A stretch of 64,000 nt of DNA from Gp7-AA6 sp036395755 (GTDB lineage Bacteria > Acidobacteriota > Thermoanaerobaculia > UBA5066 > Gp7-AA6). The DNA lies in assembly GCA_036395755.1 (NCBI GenBank), contig DASWCZ010000041.1, positions 1 through 64,000 of the forward strand, in the 5' to 3' direction. Shown piece by piece: positions 33,454-44,236 of this stretch. Each line of letters opens with the position of its first letter. Positions within the stretch are counted from its first letter, which is position 1. Under the pieces are notes generated by a model that did not search any database, was not told where the DNA came from, and saw nothing but the letters and a program-made list of their open reading frames with translations. The translations under genes were made by a program, and so were the position numbers.

Positions 33454-35070
33454 GTGAACAGGAAGCTCCTTTGCGCGTTTCTTGCCGCGGCGGCCGCCGC
33501 GGCCTTCGGCTGCTCTTCCACGCCCCGCTCGAGCGCGCCCGGTGCCGCGCCGACGCCGACTCCCGGCGCACTCGCGCGCGTCAACCCGTACGTCGTCGAG
33601 GAGACCGACACGTACACGATCCAGCGGTATCCGAAAGAGGAGTACATCCGAATCGACGACCGCCACATCAAGCACCCCATCCTGGGCGGCAAGATCGAGT
33701 TCTTCCGGGAAGACGACCGGTACTACTACGTCTCCGTTCCCAAGCGAATCCCGGAGGAGGAGGCCCTGAAGGCGCAGACCGGCCCGCCTCCCAAGCGTCC
33801 CCCGATCCGAAGGCCGCAGGACTCGACGTTGCCCGGCCCCCCTCTTTCCGACTTCACCGACCTCCTGCCACCGAGAGTGACGGGCCGCGTGCGCCTTGAG
33901 AAAGTGGCCTCCGGACTGCCAACGGAAGGCCTCTGGAGGGCTTCCTTCGTCCTCGCCGACGTCAATGAAGACGGCATCCTCGACGTCGTTTCTCCCCCGT
34001 CGCGCATCGGCGGCAACCCGGTGCTCCACATCTTCATCGGCGACGGAAAAGGGAAGTTTTCGCGCTGGCCGCTCACTTTCACGGAGGCGGGAAAAGAGAA
34101 GGCGGATCCGGGCCTGGACTACGGCGGCGTGGCGGTGGGAGACATCGACGGGGACGGGCATGTCGACGTCGTCGCGGCCTCTCACGGCGGCGGCCTCGTG
34201 AGCTTCTTCGGCGACGGCAAGGGCGGATTCCGGGTGGTCCGCGACGGCCTGCCCGGCCGCGACTTCTCCGCCCAGGCGATCATCCTGGCCGACGTCAACA
34301 AAGACGGCCATCCCGACATCATCGCGTCGCGCGACGTCGTCGAGGCGACCGATACCGGCGTGGTCGACACGCACCAGGTCCGCGTCTATCTCTTCGCTGG
34401 GTCCAAGGGATGGCAGTTCAACCCGAACGGGATCGTCGGAGGCTTCTACTCGAACAGCCTCCACGCCTGGGACTATGACGGCGACGGGTTGAAGGATGTG
34501 TTGACCGGGAGCCATTACGACGGCGCTCTCACGTTGCTCTGGAAGAACGAGGGAAACGGTCATTTCGCGCCCGTTTCCTTTCCCGACATCGAGATCTACG
34601 CGTACCACTTCGCAACCGCCCCGGGCACCTTCGGACGCGATCGGGCGCCGGCTTTCGCCGACGCTTACTACATGACCACGCAGGAGCCGGAGCTCGCCCA
34701 CGCCGCCGGGATCACCCTCTATGTCTGGAAGGGGGGCGCCTGGCAGCGCCACCGCGTCTGGCGCAAGAAGAACGCGAAGACGCTCCAGTACGCGCTCGCG
34801 ATGGGGGATCTGGACGGAGATGGGTTGGACGACATCGTCTTTCCGGACAGCGAAGAGCGCCGGTTGAAGATCTTCTTCCAGCAGCCGGACGGCTCTTTCG
34901 TCGAGGCTTCCGAGCGGGAAGAGCCGGCCTTGGACTCCCCGGGCCAGTGTGTGCGCCTGGCTGACGTGAACGGCGACGGGAAGCTCGACATCGTTCTCGC
35001 GAAGACCGTTTCCTCGACGCGCCCCGAGGACCACGGCGGCTGGGATGTCTACCTCAACCGGGGGAGGTAA
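33454..35070 (+). CDS. VCBS/FG-GAP repeat lipoprotein
   Basis: This 538-aa protein has a lipoprotein signal (LLCAFLAAAAAAAFGC, lipobox Cys near residue 20) and a Pro/Thr linker. A C-terminal seven-bladed FG-GAP/VCBS-type propeller (about 150-535) carries repeated calcium loops such as DVNEDGILD, DIDGDGHVD, DVNKDGHPD, DYDGDGLKD, DLDGDGLDD and DVNGDGKLD. It is probably an outer-membrane or surface lipoprotein. GTG 33454 has an ideal AGGAGG (33444-33449). A weak terminator follows at 35095-35133. Confidence 0.88.
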   Translation: MNRKLLCAFLAAAAAAAFGCSSTPRSSAPGAAPTPTPGALARVNPYVVEETDTYTIQRYPKEEYIRIDDRHIKHPILGGKIEFFREDDRYYYVSVPKRIPEEEALKAQTGPPPKRPPIRRPQDSTLPGPPLSDFTDLLPPRVTGRVRLEKVASGLPTEGLWRASFVLADVNEDGILDVVSPPSRIGGNPVLHIFIGDGKGKFSRWPLTFTEAGKEKADPGLDYGGVAVGDIDGDGHVDVVAASHGGGLVSFFGDGKGGFRVVRDGLPGRDFSAQAIILADVNKDGHPDIIASRDVVEATDTGVVDTHQVRVYLFAGSKGWQFNPNGIVGGFYSNSLHAWDYDGDGLKDVLTGSHYDGALTLLWKNEGNGHFAPVSFPDIEIYAYHFATAPGTFGRDRAPAFADAYYMTTQEPELAHAAGITLYVWKGGAWQRHRVWRKKNAKTLQYALAMGDLDGDGLDDIVFPDSEERRLKIFFQQPDGSFVEASEREEPALDSPGQCVRLADVNGDGKLDIVLAKTVSSTRPEDHGGWDVYLNRGR

Positions 35071-35094
35071 CCCACGCCGCGGGAAGGGCTTTGT

Positions 35095-35133
35095 CCGGAA
35101 AAGATGATTGCAGAGCATATTTTTCGGTTTTTT
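35095..35133 (+). terminator. Weak intrinsic terminator after the lipoprotein gene
   Basis: CCGgAAAA (35095-35102) can pair with TTTTCGG (35121-35127) leaving one bulged G and an 18-nt loop, followed by six T. The stem is AT-rich, so the call is tentative. Confidence 0.35.
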
Positions 35134-35136
35134 GTC

Positions 35137-35165
35137 TTGACAGCCGCAGATCAAGGGTCGAAGAT
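35137..35165 (+). promoter_or_regulatory. Candidate promoter with consensus -35 TTGACA
   Basis: TTGACA (35137-35142) is followed after 17 bp by GAAGAT, a weak -10. Initiation near 35172 would give a 150-nt leader for the gene at 35320. That leader contains a perfect GGAACG-GAAA-CGTTCC hairpin (35178-35193). Confidence 0.4.
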
Positions 35166-35319
35166 GCCCTCACGACCGGAACGGAAACGTTCCTACTTGA
35201 AAAGACCCCAAGCCCTTTTTAGGTGGAAAGAAATTTGAAGTACGGGAGGTGATGGGATCGCGAGCAACGGACGCTCAAGGTGTCTTCTTTCAGTATCTAA
35301 ATGTGATGAGGAGATCTCA

Positions 35320-36759
35320 ATGAAGAAAACCCTGATGACGTGCTTGGCGATCGCCGCACTCTTCGCAATTGCGGGGAGCGCGAGCGCCATCACGTGCACC
35401 ATTGACCAGCGCCCCGCGGCGACGCTTCTGGTCCCGTACTTCGAAGCGACGTTCAATCCGGACGGGACGCCTCTCGGGACGGGAACCGACGCCCGTGACA
35501 CGCTCGTGACGATCTGCAACGCCTCCTCGGCGCCGATGATCGCCCACGCCAACGTGTTCAACGAGCGGACGGAGCTCGTGCTCGACTTCAACATCGCGCT
35601 GACGGGCTTTGACTGTCAGTCGATGTCGATGGCGAGAACCCTGCAGGGATTCCTGCCGGCGACCCCGGTGACCACGGCGCACTCAGCGTCCGCGAACGAC
35701 GCCTGCCAGCGCAATCCGAACGCGGGCGTCTACAGCCCGCCGGTCGTGACGGGCGAATACCTGCGTATTCGACCGGTCGACACGGCAACGGACCTCGACA
35801 ACACTCTCGCGACGACGCTGTATCCGCAGCCCGCCTGGCCGGCCGGGAGCGACTTCGCCTTTGGCGTGCTCGACTCCTTGGACGCGACGGATGACTCGAT
35901 CGGGTGCGGCGGAGTGGATGGGACCATCACCAATCCGATCCACGGCTACATGGTTATCGACCACGCCAATTACTGCAACCTCTCCAACCCGTCTGACCCG
36001 CTCTACTACTCGCGGGACGCGATCGGCATGGAGAACAACCTGTTCGGCGAGGTGATCTTCACCTCCGGCTCCGGCCTCCCGACGTTCGGCAATTCGACCG
36101 TCAACATCGAGGCGGATCCGTCGCTGGCGGGTGACGTCGATACGGATATCCGGACCTTCTACCATCGGTATGTCGGAACGGACGTCCTCTGCTCGCCGGG
36201 CAACTGTCCGCTGTTCGTGACCAACCCCTGGAACGAGGGCATCGGCGACCAGCGCGAGCCGCTCGGTCTCAAGTACGCGGCCCGCTGGTTCAACACTGGT
36301 TCGGTCACTTCCAACCTCAACGTGTGGCGCGCCTCCTCCGGGTCCCTGACGGACCTCCTGGACGGCGGCGATTGCGACACCGTCGAGCCGGTCGTGACTC
36401 TCTCCTTCTACGACGAAGACGAGAACACGGTGCTTTCGGGCGTGTGCCCGTCGCCGTGCCGCGCGCCTTCCTTCAACTTCGAGTTCGAGACGCAGCGGCG
36501 TGCGATCTCGACGTTCTCGGGATCGCTCCCGGCGTTCGCCGTGGGCTGGGTCAGCATGAGCTTCTTCAACTCCGCCGGCCCGAACGGCGGTCGGTTCGAC
36601 CAGGCCTGGGTCGAGTACGACTTCGAGGGCCCGAGCGCGTTCATTTCGGCCGGCCAGCCGGCGACGCAGCTCGATCCTTCGAACTGCAACCCGCTCGGCG
36701 TGACCGGCGTCGTCGTCGTCGCTCCCGCTATCCCGACTGTCGTCGGGACGGGTCCATAG
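35320..36759 (+). CDS. Secreted Cys-containing protein of unknown function
   Basis: This 479-aa protein has a classical signal peptide (KKTLMTCLAIAALFAIAGSA, cleavage near SASA). The mature protein is acidic, rich in Asn/Thr/Ser and has about a dozen Cys (e.g. CTID, ICNA, DCQS, CGGV, LCSPGNCP, CPSPCRAP), suggesting disulfides outside the cytoplasm. I recognise no family. GAGGAG precedes ATG 35320 and a textbook terminator follows, so it looks like a well-expressed monocistronic gene. It lies between two other exported proteins. Confidence 0.85.
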   Translation: MKKTLMTCLAIAALFAIAGSASAITCTIDQRPAATLLVPYFEATFNPDGTPLGTGTDARDTLVTICNASSAPMIAHANVFNERTELVLDFNIALTGFDCQSMSMARTLQGFLPATPVTTAHSASANDACQRNPNAGVYSPPVVTGEYLRIRPVDTATDLDNTLATTLYPQPAWPAGSDFAFGVLDSLDATDDSIGCGGVDGTITNPIHGYMVIDHANYCNLSNPSDPLYYSRDAIGMENNLFGEVIFTSGSGLPTFGNSTVNIEADPSLAGDVDTDIRTFYHRYVGTDVLCSPGNCPLFVTNPWNEGIGDQREPLGLKYAARWFNTGSVTSNLNVWRASSGSLTDLLDGGDCDTVEPVVTLSFYDEDENTVLSGVCPSPCRAPSFNFEFETQRRAISTFSGSLPAFAVGWVSMSFFNSAGPNGGRFDQAWVEYDFEGPSAFISAGQPATQLDPSNCNPLGVTGVVVVAPAIPTVVGTGP

Positions 36760-36774
36760 TCGTCGTTTCCATGA

Positions 36775-36807
36775 GTGGGCGGGACGCGAGTCCCGCCCAC
36801 TTTTTTT
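36775..36807 (+). terminator. Perfect intrinsic terminator
   Basis: GTGGGCGGGAC (36775-36785), loop GCGA, GTCCCGCCCAC (36790-36800), then seven T. It is the strongest rho-independent terminator in the window and ends the transcript of the secreted protein gene, separating it from the PKD gene. Confidence 0.92.
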
Positions 36808-36845
36808 CGGTTCGGAAGGTTCGGCGGTTGAAGGCGCGAAGGCCT

Positions 36846-36885
36846 GATTTCAAATTTTCTAAAACAATCTGGAGAACGTGAAATC
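36846..36885. promoter_or_regulatory. Inverted repeat GATTTCA...TGAAATC in AT-rich leader of the PKD gene
   Basis: Seven-base arms at 36846-36852 and 36879-36885 flank an AT-rich stretch (TTTCTAAAACAATC) that could hold a -10. It lies 64-103 bp upstream of ATG 36949. Whether it is an operator is unknown. Confidence 0.3.
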
Positions 36886-36948
36886 GGACCTTTCAACCAA
36901 GCCGGAGGCGTCGCTGCCCATCTCCACTTCGGAAAGGATCTCTATCCA

Positions 36949-39900
36949 ATGAAACTGGCCGGCCGTTCTCTTTCTGTGCTCGTCGCAGGAGTCGTTCTCT
37001 CGTTGCACACCGGCGCCGCGGAGGCGCAGTCGGCCTGCGGTCCAACGGGGACTCAGTCGAGCGTCTCCCTGCCCCAGTTCTCCGGGAGCCTTACGCCGGG
37101 CAACCTTTCGACCGGAGGGTCCTCGAACTACCTCTACGTCGCGACCCAGTGGGGCTTCGCGCGGACGAGCCTCGCCAACCCGGCGAGCCTCGGAACATTT
37201 TCGCAGGTCGTCATCGCGGACGAGCCCGGCTCCGGCAACGGAGGGCTCATCCAGCTCACCTGCGACTGCCACCAGGGCGCGACGGCCTTCGCCGCGGCGG
37301 AAGCGCCGGACGGAAGCTCGCGCATGATCTCGGACTTCAACGCTTCGAAGCAGGCCGGGACGATCCTGGCGCCCGCCGAAGCGGGGCGGACGGACGGCTC
37401 CGGAGGGGTCAAGTTCGGCCAGCAGGTGAAGCTCGCCATCGGGAGCGACGGGACCTTCCCGCTGGGGGGCAAGATCGGGGCGATTTACCTCGCCTCGTCC
37501 GGAAAGTACATCGGCTACGTGCCCACGCCGAATGGGATCGCGGTCGTCGACATGACCAATACGAACGGGCAGACGGCCAAGAGCGCCGCGCTCTCGCCCG
37601 TGTCGGTTCTCTATTGGGCCCCCTCGTCGCCGGCGAAAGTCGCCGCCTTCAAGGTGACCTTCGGCTCCTCCGACCTCTATCTGCTCGCCGGCTCGATCGA
37701 CGGCGCCATCCGGATCGCCACCATCAACCCGACGACCGGGATCCCGACCGAGACCGCGTCGATCAGGGCGTCCGGTACACCCAAGTCGCTCGCGGTCGCC
37801 ACGGTCAACGGAAGGATCTTCGTCTTCTCGGCCGAAGGGACCGCGGGGCTTCACGTCTACGAATATCAGCCGTCGCAGTTCAGCGGTACCCTGACGGCCC
37901 TTCCGACGTCGATCCCCGGGAACTTCGACCGATTGATGGTCCGGGGCGAGCAGTTTCCGGCGATCCTCGCCAACAACATCACGGGGGTAGGCCAGTCCGC
38001 GATCCAGATCTACGACACCAAGTGGTTGACGCAGGGGAGCTCGCCGCGGCTCGCGTACTCGCTGCCGCAGGCCGGCTCCGGTCTGCTGTATTTCGACAAC
38101 AGCTTCGAGGCGATCGTGAAGACGAACGGCGGCGCAGTCACCGCGTACGTCTACCGGCTGAAGTCGCCCGGCGTGACCGGCGCTACCGCGCTCGTCACGA
38201 CGGACACCGTCGACATCTCCTGCATCTCCGCGGACCTGACCGCGCCTCCGGTCGCGGGCGCCAGCCTGACGAACCTCTCCGCCGCGCAGCGCACCGGGAC
38301 CGAGGCGCAGAGGAACTACTTCGGCGACCGGTGGCGGATCCAGGACGGCTCGTCGACGGGGGCGGCGCTCGACCAGATCGAGTGGGATTGGAACGTCGGT
38401 TCGACTTATCAGGCGGACGCTGCGTTCTCCGGCCCACTTCCGGATGCGAATCTGACGGATTTCAATCCAGCGTACTTTCCCTGCGATCCGAGCGGCCCGG
38501 TCGCCGGCGACCCGCGCAGCGGCACGAACTGTTACGGCAGCGTCGGTAGTCCTCTCGCTTCCGCGGGAGCGGATTTTCGGATCGGCACGCGCAGCCACAA
38601 CGCCAACGGTTGGGCCGCCTCGCCCTACGTTTCCTCTGCCGTGACGGTGTTTACGCCGAGCGCCGACATCGTCGGGCTCGACCGGAGCGTAAACCCGGTC
38701 AACCTCCGCGTCCTGCGGGGCGGAACGGCGGACGCGGGGGCCTCCCAGGGCAACCTGGCAGACGCGAGTTTTTTCTGGACGTTCAGCACTCCCTCGGGCC
38801 CGCTGACGGGCGCGGACATCACCACGACGAACCCCGTCGTGTCGATTCCCACGGCCGCAACGGGATTCCGGATGCGCGTCACCTATCGGGGTAGCTACGC
38901 GGCTCCCGACATCGCCGGGAACCTCTCCCAGGTCGATCTCGTGCCGGCCTTCACCGCCGCGCCCAATCCCGTCGTGAAGAGCAGCGTCATCACTCTAGCG
39001 AACACCATGCAGATCGCTCCGGCGGCGTCACTCGCCTCGGTCGACTGGGCGATCACGAGCTCCTCGACTCCGCCAGCGGCGTTCTCCGGGCAACTCGCGT
39101 CGAGCTTCCTGTCGGTCAACGGCACGGACGCGACCCGGGCCGCACCCGACTCGCCCGGAACGTACTACGTCCACCTTCGCTATAACTACTCGGTTTCCGG
39201 GAACAGCCAGACGCCGATCGTCGTCTCGCGCCAGATCAGCGTCATTGACCAGATTCTCCTCTCGTTGGACGCGAGTCCGACGACCGCGGACGTCGGCGTG
39301 TCGATCAGCTTCACCGCGAGCGGTGGCCTCCCGACGTCGGTGTACGGGTGGAACTTCGGAGACAACCCGTTTGCCGCGGGGCTCACCCCCGGCCCGGCGG
39401 CGAACTCACATTCTTATTCGAGTGCGGGTCCGTACTCGGCCATCGTGTGTGTCACGAACGTGTCGCCGAAACCTTGCGCGACCGCAAACGTGACGATCAC
39501 CGGCTCGGCTCCGCCGCCTCCTCCACCCCCGCCGCCTCCGCCGGGCAACTTGAACGTCACGCTTTCCTGCCCCTCTCAAGGCACGGCGGGCACGGCCATT
39601 TCGTGCTCGGCAACCGCGAGCGGCGGAAGCTCGTACTCGTATTCCTGGAACTGGGGCGACAATCTGTTCACTTTCACCGCGGGGTCCGCGACGAACTCGC
39701 ATACCTATTCGGCCGCCGGAGGCTATACGGTGACCGTCCGGGTCACGAGCGGGACCGCCTCGGCCTCGGCGACAGCGAACGTCAACATCGTCCGGGGCGG
39801 GCCACCGTCGCCGTCCGCCGGCTACACCTTGACCGGCGCGACCCAGAACCAGTTCAACGGAAGCTGGGAGGTCGAGGCGGGGCGCACCATCACGCTCGCC

Positions 39901-41661
39901 GCGACCGAGCCGGACGCCGCGGCGACGTTTGCGTGGACGCCTTCGGGCTCGACGAGTCCGGCGGGTCCCTTCAACGGGCGCACGGTCCAGTTCGCCTTCA
40001 CCTCGCCGGGCTCGCGAACGGTCAATCTGACCGTCACGGGCGGCGGGACGACGACCACCGGGGTCACTTCGACCGTCATCCGGATCACGGTCACGCCTCC
40101 GAGCTTCCAGGCCCTGATGATTCCGGGCGCCGGGCACATCGACCCTGTGCCGCCGGCGACCGACGGGACGTGGGCGACGGACATATCCGTCACGAACCCG
40201 GGGACCCAGGCAATGACCTTGACGCTCGACTACGAGCCGTTCGGAACGACGTTCCCGTCCGACCTCTCACAGATCCAGTTCAACTCGGTCAACAGTGTCC
40301 CGCTCGCCGCGGGTCAGTCGTGGTCGGCGACCGACGTCGTCAAGAGCCGGCTCGATAAGGACGGCCGCGGGGTGCTGATCTTGAAGTACGACGGAGGCAA
40401 TGCCGACCCGATCGCGACCGCGACGGTGTACTACACCCAGCAGGGGCGTTCTTTCGGATCGTCCCTTCCGTCGTTCAAGGTCGGGCCTTACGGCACCACG
40501 ACGCAGTCTCTCGAAGTCGCCACGGAGCAGACGCTCGTGGGACTCCGCAATGACACCAACTACCGGTTCAACGTGTCGCTCTTCAACGCGTCGGGCCAGA
40601 GCGGATTCTTCCGCGTGACCGCCTTCGGCGACGATGGCGCTCAAGTTTCGGTTCTCGACGAGTCGGGGGCGCAGACGCTCTCGCGCGACTTCCCGATCGG
40701 CGCGTTCCAGCAATCGCTCGTGCAGGCGGCCGACCTCGGCCTGACCGACTCTACCAAGCGTTACATCCTGAAGGCGTCGCCCGTCGGGACCGGCGGCACG
40801 CTGCTCGCCGCCGCATCCGCCCTGGATCGGCGAAACAACGACCTGTGCCAGGTCTCAGACGACACGCCGCGCATTTCCGCGGCGGCGGACACCCTTCTCG
40901 ATTACTTCATCCCCGGCGTCGGCCGCATCGGGCGGGACGACGTGGCGGACGGGCCGCACTGGAAGACCGATCTCACGCTCTACAGCAACAGCTCGGTCTC
41001 GCGAGACCTGACGTTCGAGTATCGGTTCACCGACCGCAACGGCGTCGAACAGCGCGTGCTCGCGCCGGTCACGATCGGCCCGGGCCGTTCGGTCATCTTG
41101 GACGACGTCGTCGGGAGCGTGCTCGCCCACTATGCACCGAGCGGCATCGACCTCACCCAGGATTCCACTCTCGGGCTGCTCCGGATCTCCTACCGGGCGG
41201 CCAGCGACTCGTCGACCGCGCCGCTCCTGATCGGAGGCCGGATCTACGACGACCGCGGAACTGCCGGGACGGCCGGCATGCAGCTCTTCGTCTATTCCAA
41301 CGGTGAGAGCGTGGCTCCGGGCAGCCCCCTCGTCCTTCCCGGTGCTCAGCAGAACCTGCGCTTCCGGACCAACATCGGTTTCTTCGCGATGGGCGATCTC
41401 CTGACCCGGGTTCGCGTGACGGCGGTCAAACAGGATGGCTCGGAGGCCGGAACGTTCGACTTCGTTCTCAACGACTCGACCCGCTCCGGCCACTACGTGC
41501 AGCTCCCGATGTCGGCAATCCCGGGCATCGTGGGCGAGCCCATGACGATCCGGGTCGAAGTTCTGGAGGGTAGCCGGGTCGGCGCCTACGTCGTCACGGT
41601 GGACCAGATCAGCTCCGACACCGTTTTCATCCAGGGACGTCCGACGCGTCTCTTGAACTGA
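36949..41661 (+). CDS. Large exported PKD-domain protein with duplicated unknown C-terminal module
   Basis: This 1570-aa protein has a signal peptide (about 1-27, cleavage after AEAQ). A roughly 400-residue beta-propeller-like region and an Ig/PKD-like middle follow. PKD-type domains (about 765-850 and 868-950) carry 'YGWNFGDNPF..SHSYSSAGPY' and 'YSWNWGDNLF..SHTYSAAGGY' signatures, separated by an eleven-proline linker (about 855-865). The C-terminus (1057-1570) consists of two copies of a module starting MIPGAGHID and FIPGVGRIG. Its closest visible relative is the truncated protein at 3-581. PKD domains usually mediate surface protein or glycan contacts. No sortase, PEP-CTERM or T9SS tail is visible. 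Confidence 0.85.
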   Translation: MKLAGRSLSVLVAGVVLSLHTGAAEAQSACGPTGTQSSVSLPQFSGSLTPGNLSTGGSSNYLYVATQWGFARTSLANPASLGTFSQVVIADEPGSGNGGLIQLTCDCHQGATAFAAAEAPDGSSRMISDFNASKQAGTILAPAEAGRTDGSGGVKFGQQVKLAIGSDGTFPLGGKIGAIYLASSGKYIGYVPTPNGIAVVDMTNTNGQTAKSAALSPVSVLYWAPSSPAKVAAFKVTFGSSDLYLLAGSIDGAIRIATINPTTGIPTETASIRASGTPKSLAVATVNGRIFVFSAEGTAGLHVYEYQPSQFSGTLTALPTSIPGNFDRLMVRGEQFPAILANNITGVGQSAIQIYDTKWLTQGSSPRLAYSLPQAGSGLLYFDNSFEAIVKTNGGAVTAYVYRLKSPGVTGATALVTTDTVDISCISADLTAPPVAGASLTNLSAAQRTGTEAQRNYFGDRWRIQDGSSTGAALDQIEWDWNVGSTYQADAAFSGPLPDANLTDFNPAYFPCDPSGPVAGDPRSGTNCYGSVGSPLASAGADFRIGTRSHNANGWAASPYVSSAVTVFTPSADIVGLDRSVNPVNLRVLRGGTADAGASQGNLADASFFWTFSTPSGPLTGADITTTNPVVSIPTAATGFRMRVTYRGSYAAPDIAGNLSQVDLVPAFTAAPNPVVKSSVITLANTMQIAPAASLASVDWAITSSSTPPAAFSGQLASSFLSVNGTDATRAAPDSPGTYYVHLRYNYSVSGNSQTPIVVSRQISVIDQILLSLDASPTTADVGVSISFTASGGLPTSVYGWNFGDNPFAAGLTPGPAANSHSYSSAGPYSAIVCVTNVSPKPCATANVTITGSAPPPPPPPPPPPGNLNVTLSCPSQGTAGTAISCSATASGGSSYSYSWNWGDNLFTFTAGSATNSHTYSAAGGYTVTVRVTSGTASASATANVNIVRGGPPSPSAGYTLTGATQNQFNGSWEVEAGRTITLAATEPDAAATFAWTPSGSTSPAGPFNGRTVQFAFTSPGSRTVNLTVTGGGTTTTGVTSTVIRITVTPPSFQALMIPGAGHIDPVPPATDGTWATDISVTNPGTQAMTLTLDYEPFGTTFPSDLSQIQFNSVNSVPLAAGQSWSATDVVKSRLDKDGRGVLILKYDGGNADPIATATVYYTQQGRSFGSSLPSFKVGPYGTTTQSLEVATEQTLVGLRNDTNYRFNVSLFNASGQSGFFRVTAFGDDGAQVSVLDESGAQTLSRDFPIGAFQQSLVQAADLGLTDSTKRYILKASPVGTGGTLLAAASALDRRNNDLCQVSDDTPRISAAADTLLDYFIPGVGRIGRDDVADGPHWKTDLTLYSNSSVSRDLTFEYRFTDRNGVEQRVLAPVTIGPGRSVILDDVVGSVLAHYAPSGIDLTQDSTLGLLRISYRAASDSSTAPLLIGGRIYDDRGTAGTAGMQLFVYSNGESVAPGSPLVLPGAQQNLRFRTNIGFFAMGDLLTRVRVTAVKQDGSEAGTFDFVLNDSTRSGHYVQLPMSAIPGIVGEPMTIRVEVLEGSRVGAYVVTVDQISSDTVFIQGRPTRLLN

Positions 41662-41673
41662 GGACATCTGAAC

Positions 41674-41694
41674 CGGCCGGCGCGACGCCGGCCG
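41674..41694 (+). other. GC-rich hairpin after the PKD gene
   Basis: CGGCCGGCG-CGA-CGCCGGCCG forms a perfect 9-bp stem 13 nt after the stop, but no T-run follows. It may stabilise the mRNA end or be a rho-assisted stop. Confidence 0.4.
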
Positions 41695-41800
41695 AGAGAG
41701 AGTAAACGGCCGCGGGGCAGCCTCCCATGGCTGCTCCGCAGTCGCTCTCCGACTCCGACAGACGGTCGGCGGCGAACGTAGAACCAGCCAGATCAGACGG

Positions 41801-41806
41801 TAGAAT
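41801..41806 (+). promoter_or_regulatory. Candidate -10 TAGAAT for the radical SAM gene
   Basis: TAGAAT ends 15 nt before ATG 41822, again giving a leader of about 9 nt. It would start the glycan cassette transcript. Confidence 0.45.
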
Positions 41807-41821
41807 GGCGCGGCCGACACG

Positions 41822-42937
41822 ATGAGCGAAACCAAAACACCTCCCGGCCCCGCCGCGGCCAGCGCCGCCGTCCTGGAGGTGGAAACGCCGTCGCCCTATC
41901 TCCACGACCGCGGCTCGGTCCTCTACAACCCGACGACGGGGGAGTCGCTTCCGAAGGACGGACCGGGCTTCCAGGCGCTCGTCCGGATGCGGGGCGGGAT
42001 GGCCCCGGACGTCGATCCGGCGGTCCTCGATCACCTGCGGGCCGCCCGTTTCCTGATCGACGACCTCGACGCCGAGACCCGGCGGTCGCATCTCCTCTAC
42101 GTTTCGCTCGAGACGTGCACGAGCTGCAATCACCGCTGTCCCTTCTGCCCGGTATCCGTCGATCCGCGCGAGCGAGAAGTGATGAGCCAGGAGCTCTTCG
42201 AGAGGATCGCCGATGAAGTGCTGGAGATCGGCGGCCGCGACGTCATCGTGTTTCTGTCGAACTACAATGAGCCGACGATCGACCCCCTGTTCGAAGAGCG
42301 TTGTCTGGCGCTCTTCGCGCGCGGGCTTCCCGTCTCCCTCCTGACGAACGCCTCCCACTTCGGGCCGGACCGGGCAGAGCGGCTCGCCTCCGCCGGACGT
42401 TTTCGCTACATCGGGATCAACCTGCCCACGCTCGACCCCGCGCGCTACGAGAAGATGCACGGCACCCGGGATCTCGCGCGGGTGCTCGCCAATATCGACG
42501 CGCTCGCCGCCCGCGACATCGGGGAGGAGACGGTGATCGTCGTCCTCGGGGACAACGACGAAGCCCACCGCCGAGATGTCCGCGAGATCCGGGAACGGTT
42601 CGAGCCCCTGGGCTGGAACGTGAAGCCTTTCCGGATCCGCAGCCGGCCGGGGAGCGGCACGTTCGTCCCGGAGCCGCCGGCCGTGAAAGAGCTCCGGGGC
42701 TGCGAACTCATGGGATCGCGGCCGTTCGAGCACCTCCACGTCACCGCGACCGCAAGAGCCGTTCTCTGCTGCCAGGACTATTACGAAAAGATCGTGATCG
42801 GAGATCTGAAGGTTCAGAGTGTCGGCGAGATTCTCGGCGGCGACGTCTTAGCGAGGCTGAGGCGGTGGACCTACGGCGTCGAGAAGGCGCCGGACGATTT
42901 CCTCTGCCGCCGATGCGAGTTCGCGCTCGGTCGGTGA
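41822..42937 (+). CDS. Radical SAM/SPASM enzyme with PqqD-like N-terminal region
   Basis: This 371-aa protein has the cluster motif C102-x3-C106-x2-C109 (preceded by an extra C99: CTSCNHRCPFC). A (beta/alpha) radical SAM core follows, then a C-terminal SPASM-type region with CCQDYY and a CRRC pair able to bind auxiliary FeS clusters. The first 90 residues (VLYNPTTGESLPKDGPGF, then HLRAARFLIDD) resemble PqqD/RRE peptide-recognition domains; this resemblance is inference. In surface-polysaccharide clusters such enzymes are found beside ABC exporters but substrates are mostly unknown. It is followed after 19 nt by the Wzt-like ATPase. Confidence 0.88.
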   Translation: MSETKTPPGPAAASAAVLEVETPSPYLHDRGSVLYNPTTGESLPKDGPGFQALVRMRGGMAPDVDPAVLDHLRAARFLIDDLDAETRRSHLLYVSLETCTSCNHRCPFCPVSVDPREREVMSQELFERIADEVLEIGGRDVIVFLSNYNEPTIDPLFEERCLALFARGLPVSLLTNASHFGPDRAERLASAGRFRYIGINLPTLDPARYEKMHGTRDLARVLANIDALAARDIGEETVIVVLGDNDEAHRRDVREIRERFEPLGWNVKPFRIRSRPGSGTFVPEPPAVKELRGCELMGSRPFEHLHVTATARAVLCCQDYYEKIVIGDLKVQSVGEILGGDVLARLRRWTYGVEKAPDDFLCRRCEFALGR

Positions 42938-42956
42938 CGCATCGGGGGCCCGGCCG

Positions 42957-44222
<1,266 letters not shown>

Positions 44223-44236
44223 ACGTCTCCCGATCC

